NCBI GenBank assembly: GCA_964530335.1
Contig: CAZGYG010000001.1
Span: 1 to 64,000, forward strand
Origin: VGDP01 sp964530335
GTDB lineage: Bacteria; Pseudomonadota; Alphaproteobacteria; SP197
Reading direction: 5' to 3'
DNA: 64,000 nt
Shown: in pieces, positions 58,972 to 64,000 of the stretch
Layout of the letters: the number at the start of each line of letters is the position of its first letter
Numbering within the stretch: the first letter of the stretch is position 1
Translations under genes and position numbers: made by a program
The notes under the pieces: model-generated
Databases searched by the model: none
What the model saw: only the letters and a program-made list of their open reading frames with translations
Told to the model about the DNA's origin: nothing

Positions 58972-60204
58972 ATGCCGATCAAGATCCTGATGCCCCAGCT
59001 CTCGCCGACCATGACCGAGGGCAACCTCGCCAAGTGGCACAAGAACGAAGGCGACACGGTCAGCGCCGGCGACATCATCGCCGAGATCGAGACCGACAAG
59101 GCGACCATGGAGGTCGAAGCGGTCGATGAAGGCACGCTCGGCAAGATCATGGTGCCCGCCGGCAGCGAGGGCGTTCCGGTCAACACGGTGATCGCGGTTC
59201 TGCTCGCGGAGGGCGAGGACAGTTCAGCGCTCGCCGCTGCCACGGCGACGCCCGCGGCCAAGGCGGCGCCACCGACGCCGCCGGCACCGGCACCGGTGGC
59301 ACCCGCGCCCCCGGCACTGGCGCCGGCCAAGGGCGACGGTCGCGTGGCCGCGAGCCCGCTCGCCCGGCGCATGGCGGAACGGGCCGGGCTCGACCTCGGT
59401 GCGATCGGCGGCAGCGGCCCCGGCGGCCGAGTTATCAAGGCGGACATCGAGGCCGCGCTCGCCAAGGGGCCGGCGCGGCCCGCGCCGGTCGCCCCCGCCA
59501 TGCCCGCGCCGCAACCCGGTGCCGCCTACACCGACGTGCCGCATACCACCATGCGCAAGACGATCGCGCGGCGCCTGGTCGAATCGAAGCAGACCGTGCC
59601 GCACTTCTACCTGACGATCGAGTGCGCGATCGACCGGCTGCTGGCCTTGCGCAAGGACCTCAACGGCCGCTCGGACGCCTACAAGCTCACGGTCAACGAC
59701 TTCGTGGTGCGCTCGGTGGCGCTGGCGCTGCGCAAGGTGCCCGACGCCAACGCCGCGTGGACCGACGCGGCGCTGCGCCGCTGGTCGACCGTCGATGTCG
59801 CGGTCGCGGTCGCGCTGGAGGGCGGGCTGGTGACGCCGATCGTGCGCAACGCCGACCACAAGGGGCTTGCCGCCATCTCCAACGAGGTCAAGGAGCTGGC
59901 GAAGCGCGCCCGCGACGGCAAGCTGATGCCCGAGGAGTACCAGGGCGGCTCGTTCAGCGTCTCGAACCTCGGCATGTACGGCATCCGGCAATTCGACGCG
60001 ATCATCAACCCGCCCCAGGCCGGCATCCTGGCGGTCGGCGCGGGCGAGCAACGCCCGGTGGTGAAGGACGGCGCGCTCGCCATCGCCACGATGATGACCT
60101 GCACGCTCTCGTGCGATCACCGGGTCATCGACGGCGCGCTCGGGGCCGCGTTCCTGCAGGCGTTCAAGGGCTTCATCGAGGAGCCCTTGACCATGCTGCT
60201 CTAG
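58972..60204 (+). CDS. pdhC: dihydrolipoyllysine-residue acetyltransferase (E2)
   Basis: Core E2 of the pyruvate dehydrogenase complex; 410 aa. There is a single lipoyl domain (lipoylated K43 in IETDKATMEVEA), an Ala/Pro linker (about 85-118), a peripheral subunit-binding domain (about 122-160) with SGPGGRVIKADIEA, and the catalytic domain ending SCDHRVIDGALGAAF with the active-site His. The ATG at 58972 is 23 nt after pdhB; the longer open frame upstream covers pdhA and pdhB and is a shadow. Confidence 0.96.
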   Translation: MPIKILMPQLSPTMTEGNLAKWHKNEGDTVSAGDIIAEIETDKATMEVEAVDEGTLGKIMVPAGSEGVPVNTVIAVLLAEGEDSSALAAATATPAAKAAPPTPPAPAPVAPAPPALAPAKGDGRVAASPLARRMAERAGLDLGAIGGSGPGGRVIKADIEAALAKGPARPAPVAPAMPAPQPGAAYTDVPHTTMRKTIARRLVESKQTVPHFYLTIECAIDRLLALRKDLNGRSDAYKLTVNDFVVRSVALALRKVPDANAAWTDAALRRWSTVDVAVAVALEGGLVTPIVRNADHKGLAAISNEVKELAKRARDGKLMPEEYQGGSFSVSNLGMYGIRQFDAIINPPQAGILAVGAGEQRPVVKDGALAIATMMTCTLSCDHRVIDGALGAAFLQAFKGFIEEPLTMLL

Positions 60205-60214
60205 GGGCGCCGCC

Positions 60215-61618
60215 ATGGCCGAGACGGGCTTCGACCTGGTGGTCGTCGGCGGCGGGCCGGGCGGTTACGTCGCCGCGATCCGCGCCGCCCAGCTCGGCCT
60301 CAAGACCGCGTGCATCGAGCGCGAGCACCTGGGCGGCATCTGCCTCAACTGGGGCTGCATCCCGACCAAGGCCCTGCTCAGGACGTCGGAGATCAACCAC
60401 CTCATCCGCCACGCCGCCGACTACGGCATCGTGGTCGATGGCGCGCGGCTCGACCTGGCCAAGGTCGTGGCGCGCAGCCGGGCCATGGCCAAGCAGCTCA
60501 ACGACGGCGTGCGCCACCTGTTGAAGAAAAACAAGGTCACGGTCTTCGAGGGCGCGGCCAGGCTCGCGGGCAAGGGCAAGCTGACCGTCAGCGCCGGGGG
60601 CAAGGAGATCGCCACGCTCGCGGCCAAGCACGTCATCCTGGCCAGCGGCGCGCGGGCGCGATTCCTGCCCGGGATCGAACCCGACGGCAAGCTGATCTGG
60701 ACCTACAAGGAAGCCATGGTGCCGGCCGAGCTGCCGTCGTCGATCCTGGTGGTCGGTTCGGGCGCCATCGGCATGGAGTTCGCGAGCTTCTACCGCGACC
60801 TCGGCGCCGACGTGACCGTGGTCGAGGTGCTGCCGCGCATCCTGCCGGTCGAGGACGAGGACATCTCGGCGCTGGCCCGCAAGGCGTTCGAGAAGCAGGG
60901 CGTGCGCATCCACACCGGCGCCACGGTGAAATCCGTGCAGAAGGCCAAGAGCAACGTCACCGCCGTGGTCGAGACCGGCGATGCCAAGACCCACAGCCTT
61001 ACGGTGGACCGGGTCATCCTGGCGGTCGGGATCACCGGCAACGTCGAGGACCTCGGGCTCGACGGAACAGGCGTCAAGGTGGAGAAGGGTCACATCGTGA
61101 CCGACGCCTGGGGCGCCACCGGCGAGCCGGGCGTCCATGCCATCGGCGACGTGGCCGGGCCGCCGTGGCTGGCCCACAAGGCGAGCCACGAAGGCGTGAT
61201 CTGCGTCGAACGCATCGCCGGGGTGAAGGGCCTGCACCCGCTGGCCAAGGACGCGATACCCGGCTGCACCTATTGCCGGCCGCAGGTGGCGAGCATCGGG
61301 CTGACCGAACGGGCGGCGACCGAGCAGGGGCGCAAGGTGCGCGTCGGCCGGTTCCCGTTCATCGGCAACGGCAAGGCGCTGGCGCTGGGCGAGCCCGAAG
61401 GCCTGGTCAAGACCATCTTCGACGCGGCGACCGGCGAACTGCTGGGCGCGCACATGATCGGCGCCGAGGTGACCGAGCTGATCCACGGCTTCGGCATCGC
61501 CAAGGCGCTCGAGACGACCGAGGCGGAACTGATGCACGCCGTGTTCCCGCACCCGACGCTGTCCGAGGCGATGCACGAATCCGTGCTTGCGGCGTACGGC
61601 CGCGCGATCCACATCTAG
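60215..61618 (+). CDS. lpd: dihydrolipoyl dehydrogenase (E3)
   Basis: Flavoprotein that reoxidises the lipoyl arms; 467 aa. The FAD loop VVVGGGPGGYVAAIRAA, redox pair C43/C48 in GGICLNWGCIPTKALL, NAD loop VVGSGAIGMEFAS and the C-terminal catalytic HAVFPHPTLSEAMHE are all intact. It lies 10 nt after pdhC, so it probably belongs mainly to the pyruvate complex, though E3 may be shared with other 2-oxoacid dehydrogenases. Confidence 0.97.
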   Translation: MAETGFDLVVVGGGPGGYVAAIRAAQLGLKTACIEREHLGGICLNWGCIPTKALLRTSEINHLIRHAADYGIVVDGARLDLAKVVARSRAMAKQLNDGVRHLLKKNKVTVFEGAARLAGKGKLTVSAGGKEIATLAAKHVILASGARARFLPGIEPDGKLIWTYKEAMVPAELPSSILVVGSGAIGMEFASFYRDLGADVTVVEVLPRILPVEDEDISALARKAFEKQGVRIHTGATVKSVQKAKSNVTAVVETGDAKTHSLTVDRVILAVGITGNVEDLGLDGTGVKVEKGHIVTDAWGATGEPGVHAIGDVAGPPWLAHKASHEGVICVERIAGVKGLHPLAKDAIPGCTYCRPQVASIGLTERAATEQGRKVRVGRFPFIGNGKALALGEPEGLVKTIFDAATGELLGAHMIGAEVTELIHGFGIAKALETTEAELMHAVFPHPTLSEAMHESVLAAYGRAIHI

Positions 61619-61621
61619 GCC

Positions 61622-62536
61622 GTGACCGAGTCCGCCGCCATTCGCCCGCTGCCCCGCAAACCCGCGTGGATTCGCGTGCGCGCGCCGGGCGGCGAGGTCT
61701 ATCACGAGACCCGGCGGCTGGTGCGCGAGTTGCGCCTGCACACGGTGTGCGAGGAAGCGGCCTGCCCGAACATCGGGGAATGCTGGTCCAAGCGCCACGC
61801 CACGGTGATGATCCTGGGCGAGGTGTGCACGCGCGCCTGCACCTTCTGCAACGTCAAGACCGGCAAGCCCGACACGGTCGATGCCGGCGAACCCGAGCGC
61901 GTCGCGCTCGCCGTCGCGGCCATGGGGCTCGAGCACGTCGTCGTCACCTCGGTCGACCGCGACGACCTGGACGACGGCGGCGCAGGGCATTTCGTGCGCG
62001 TGATCCATGCGATTCGCGCGGCGACCCCGACCACCACGATCGAGGTGCTGACGCCGGACTTCCTGCGCAAGCCGGGCGCGGGCGAGGCGGTGATCGCCGC
62101 GCGCCCTGACGTCTACAACCACAACATCGAGACCGTGCCCCGGCTCTACCGCGAGGTGCGGCCCGGCGCGCGCTACTTCGCCAGCCTGCAATTGCTCGCC
62201 ACGGTCAAGCAGCGCGACCCGACGATCTTCACCAAGTCGGGGCTGATGGTCGGGCTTGGCGAATCCCGCGCCGAGATTCTCCAGGTGCTCGATGACCTGC
62301 GCGCCGCCGACGTCGACTTCGTGACCATGGGTCAGTACCTGCAACCGACGCCGCGCCATCACGCGGTCGAACGCTTCGCGCCGCCCGAGGAGTTCGCGGA
62401 GCTGGCCGAGGCGGCGCGCGGCAAGGGCTTCCTGATGGTGGCGGCGAGCCCGCTCACACGCTCGTCCTACCACGCGGACCGCGATTTCAGGGCGCTCCGT
62501 CAGGCGCGTGTCGATCGGCTGGCCGCCGCGGGTTAG
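61622..62536 (+). CDS. lipA: lipoyl synthase
   Basis: Radical-SAM enzyme that inserts two sulfurs into octanoyl groups on lipoyl domains, such as K43 of PdhC; 304 aa. The auxiliary cluster ligands are C43, C48 and C54 (CEEAACPNIGEC), the SAM cluster ligands C69, C73 and C76 (CTRACTFC), and the C-terminal RSSYHAD serine ligand is present. GTG at 61622, 3 nt after lpd, linking cofactor and complex in one operon. Confidence 0.97.
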   Translation: MTESAAIRPLPRKPAWIRVRAPGGEVYHETRRLVRELRLHTVCEEAACPNIGECWSKRHATVMILGEVCTRACTFCNVKTGKPDTVDAGEPERVALAVAAMGLEHVVVTSVDRDDLDDGGAGHFVRVIHAIRAATPTTTIEVLTPDFLRKPGAGEAVIAARPDVYNHNIETVPRLYREVRPGARYFASLQLLATVKQRDPTIFTKSGLMVGLGESRAEILQVLDDLRAADVDFVTMGQYLQPTPRHHAVERFAPPEEFAELAEAARGKGFLMVAASPLTRSSYHADRDFRALRQARVDRLAAAG

Positions 62537-63013
62537 ATGCCGGCTCATTCCGAGAGCCGCGTGCTGCCTTACACGGCCGAGCAGCTTTATGGGCTGGTCG
62601 CCGACATCGAACGCTACCCGGAGTTCCTGCCGTGGTGCCGCGCGGTCCGCGTGCGCGAGCGCGACGGGTCGGCGCTCGTCGCCGACATGGTCATCGGGTT
62701 CCGCATGTTGCGCGAGTCCTTCACCTCGCGCGTCACCCTCGATCCGGGGCGGGCGATCGACGTCGGGTATTTGAACGGGCCGTTCCACCACTTGCACAAC
62801 CGCTGGCGTTTTTCCGACCGCGCCGAAGGCGGTTGCCTGGTCGAGTTCGACGTGGCGTTCGAATTCCGTTCGGCGCTTCTGCGCCGGGTCATAGGTGCCC
62901 TGTTCGGCGAGGCGGTCCGCCGCCTGGTTCACGCCTTCGAGCTGCGCGCCCGCGACCTCTACGGTCCGCCGGCCGCGCCGCGCGATGCACCCCGCGGCAC
63001 GCGCCCGGCCTGA
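62537..63013 (+). CDS. ratA: type II toxin-antitoxin RatA/Coq10-type START domain protein
   Basis: START/Coq10-like lipid-binding fold, 158 aa. It contains LPYTAEQLYGLVADIERYPEFLPW and the later GPFHHLHNRWRF region typical of the family. The E. coli homologue (RatA) was described as a ribosome-association toxin, while eukaryotic Coq10 binds ubiquinone; in alphaproteobacteria a quinone-related role is at least as likely. It starts immediately after the lipA stop, and the lipA-ratA pairing is conserved. It converges with mazG, 4 nt apart. Confidence 0.88.
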   Translation: MPAHSESRVLPYTAEQLYGLVADIERYPEFLPWCRAVRVRERDGSALVADMVIGFRMLRESFTSRVTLDPGRAIDVGYLNGPFHHLHNRWRFSDRAEGGCLVEFDVAFEFRSALLRRVIGALFGEAVRRLVHAFELRARDLYGPPAAPRDAPRGTRPA

Positions 63014-63017
63014 ACCC

Positions 63018-63964
63018 TCAATCCTGTTCGGCTGGCCGCTCGTGGCTCTTGGCGGCCTGCCAGTGCCGTTCCATCTCGTCGAGCGAGGCCTCGGCGGTCG
63101 AACGGCCCGACGCCGCGAGCGCGTCCTCGACGTAGCCGAAACGCGAAATGAACTTGGCGTTGGTCCGGCGCAGCGCGGCTTCGGCGTTGATGTTCAAGTG
63201 ACGCGCAAGGTTGACGACGGCGAACAACAGGTCGCCAACCTCGTCCTCCAGCCTGGCCGCCGGCGCGCCTTCGGCGCGGGCCGCCGCCAATTCGGCCAGT
63301 TCCTCTTCGATCTTCGCCGTGACGGCATCGACGTTGTTCCAATCGAATCCGACGCTTGCGGCACGAACTTGCAGCTTCCGCGCACGTTCGAGCGCGGGCA
63401 GGGCGAGCGCCACGCCGGANNNNNNNNNNNNNNNNNNNNNNNNNNNNNNNNNNNNNNNNNNNNNNNNNNNNNNNNNNNNNNNNNNNNNNNNNNNNNNNNN
63501 NNNNNNNNNNNNNNNNNNNGAACTTGCAGCTTCCGCGCACGTTCGAGCGCGGGCAGGGCGAGCGCCACGCCGGACAGCGCGCCGCCGGTGCGCTCGGCGG
63601 CCTTGTGGGCCTCCCAGGCCACGGTCTGCGCCGCCGCGTCGGCAACGACGGCGTCGCCGAACACGTGGGGATGGCGCCGAACCATCTTGTCGCACAGCGC
63701 GTCGACCACGGCGTCGAAGCCGAACCGGCCGGCTTCCTCGGCCAGGCGCGCGTGAAACACCACCTGGAACAGCAGGTCGCCGAGCTCGGCGACCAGATCG
63801 GCCCAGTCGGAGCGCCGGATGGCGTCGGCGACCTCGTAGGCTTCCTCGATGGTGTACGGCGCGATCGTGGCGAAGGTCTGCTCACGGTCCCACGGACAAC
63901 CGGCTGCCGGATCGCGCAGACGCGCCATGATCCCGAGCAGGCGGGGGATGTTGCCGCTGGTCAT
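63018..63964 (-). CDS. mazG: nucleoside triphosphate pyrophosphohydrolase MazG, split by a false gap
   Basis: House-cleaning NTP pyrophosphatase with two all-alpha MazG domains. The first domain has GCPWDREQT and the metal helix VAELGDLLFQVVFHA; the second has KIEEELAEL and EDEVGDLLFAVVNLARH. As drawn, the frame breaks at 63420-63519. Removing the 100 N plus one 55-bp repeat copy (155 nt) leaves 792 nt, one uninterrupted frame of 263 aa, reading ALPALERARKLQV directly into RAASVGFDWNN. So the gene is probably intact. ATG at 63964. Confidence 0.93.
63365..63574. repeat. exact 55-bp direct repeat flanking a 100-N run (assembly artefact)
   Basis: The 55 bases at 63365-63419 are identical to 63520-63574, with exactly 100 N between (63420-63519). 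The repeat equals the sequence inside mazG, and collapsing it restores the gene. A 55-base overlap suggests two contig ends sharing one assembly k-mer that were scaffolded instead of merged. Confidence 0.95.
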
Positions 63965-64000
63965 GGGCGCCTCTCCGTCTCGCTCATGCGATATATCGCA
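63961..64000 (-). CDS. C-terminal end of an upstream gene, identity unknown
   Basis: Upstream of mazG on - the frame ending in a TGA that overlaps the mazG ATG (ATGA) reads AIYRMSETERRP and is open to the window edge. The 4-nt overlap is the coupling style used throughout the window, so this is probably the end of a gene. hflX often precedes mazG in this class, but twelve residues cannot identify it. Confidence 0.3.
   Translation of the reverse strand, partial: AIYRMSETERRP

Noticed and set aside
56896..60204. 1102-codon frame on + that seems to fuse new sequence to E2
   Set aside because: Only the part from 58972 is E2; the rest is an alternate frame of pdhA and pdhB.
60173..62932. 919-codon open frame on the - strand opposite lpd, lipA and ratA
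   Set aside because: Shadow of conserved genes; composition is low-complexity and no start signal is present.
63018..63964. mazG as a frameshifted pseudogene
   Set aside because: The frame change is caused by the N run plus one duplicated 55-bp copy; collapsing them restores an intact gene.

Overview
This 64 kb window is almost wall-to-wall housekeeping DNA from a high-GC alphaproteobacterium, most likely an uncultured relative of the Rhodospirillales. The evidence is the very high G+C at third positions, frequent GTG/TTG starts with 4-nt or 8-nt gene overlaps, an alphaproteobacterial GTTC-N7-GTTC SOS box at lexA, LpxI as the lipid A pyrophosphatase, a type III pantothenate kinase next to RNase J, and the order trpE-trpG-trpD-trpC-moaC-moeA-lexA. 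Two 100-N runs show that it is a draft scaffold. One (63420-63519) is flanked by an exact 55-bp repeat and is almost certainly a false gap; the other (47804-47903) really hides the trpE/trpG junction. No rRNA, tRNA, CRISPR array or transposase was recognised, and no stretch over 300 bp lacks a gene.

Layout. 1-10494: respiratory complex I genes nuoF (5' truncated) to nuoN. 10491-13685: birA, coaX and rnj, continuing on the same strand. 13666-15154: a mercury module. merR on + diverges from merT-merP and a Cys-rich GDCCVxC gene on -, around a perfect MerR-type dyad; no merA is present. 15186-16844: methylmalonyl-CoA epimerase, a DUF1467 membrane protein, 3-methyladenine glycosylase I and an unrecognised exported protein. 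16977-22386: lolC, lolD, dnaE. 22519-36845: the classic rpsB-tsf-pyrH-frr-uppS-cdsA-dxr-rseP-bamA-ompH-lpxD-fabZ-lpxA-lpxI-lpxB run, joining translation, undecaprenyl and phospholipid synthesis, outer-membrane protein assembly and lipid A synthesis.

36866-40743 (- strand): a small hypothetical ORF, gltA, gltX and a formate/nitrite-family channel overlapping gltX. 40809-42884: comEC on +. 42916-51212 (- strand): lexA with its SOS promoter, moeA, moaC, trpC, trpD, trpG, trpE and a PpiD-type chaperone. 51385-56779 (+): tpiA, secG, pyrG, kdsA, eno, ftsB. 56939-63013 (+): pdhA, pdhB, pdhC, lpd, lipA and a RatA/Coq10-type START protein, so the pyruvate dehydrogenase complex sits with the enzyme that makes its lipoyl cofactor. 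63018-63964 (-): mazG, split by the false gap, with the last codons of another gene upstream of it.

The accessory content is small. The most interesting part is the merT-merP-GDCCVxC transport module, which imports Hg(II) without a reductase in view. Other points are two short tandem duplications exactly at start codons (lpxA, trpC), the channel-gltX overlap, and the replacement of the expected proS position by tag plus an acidic secreted protein.
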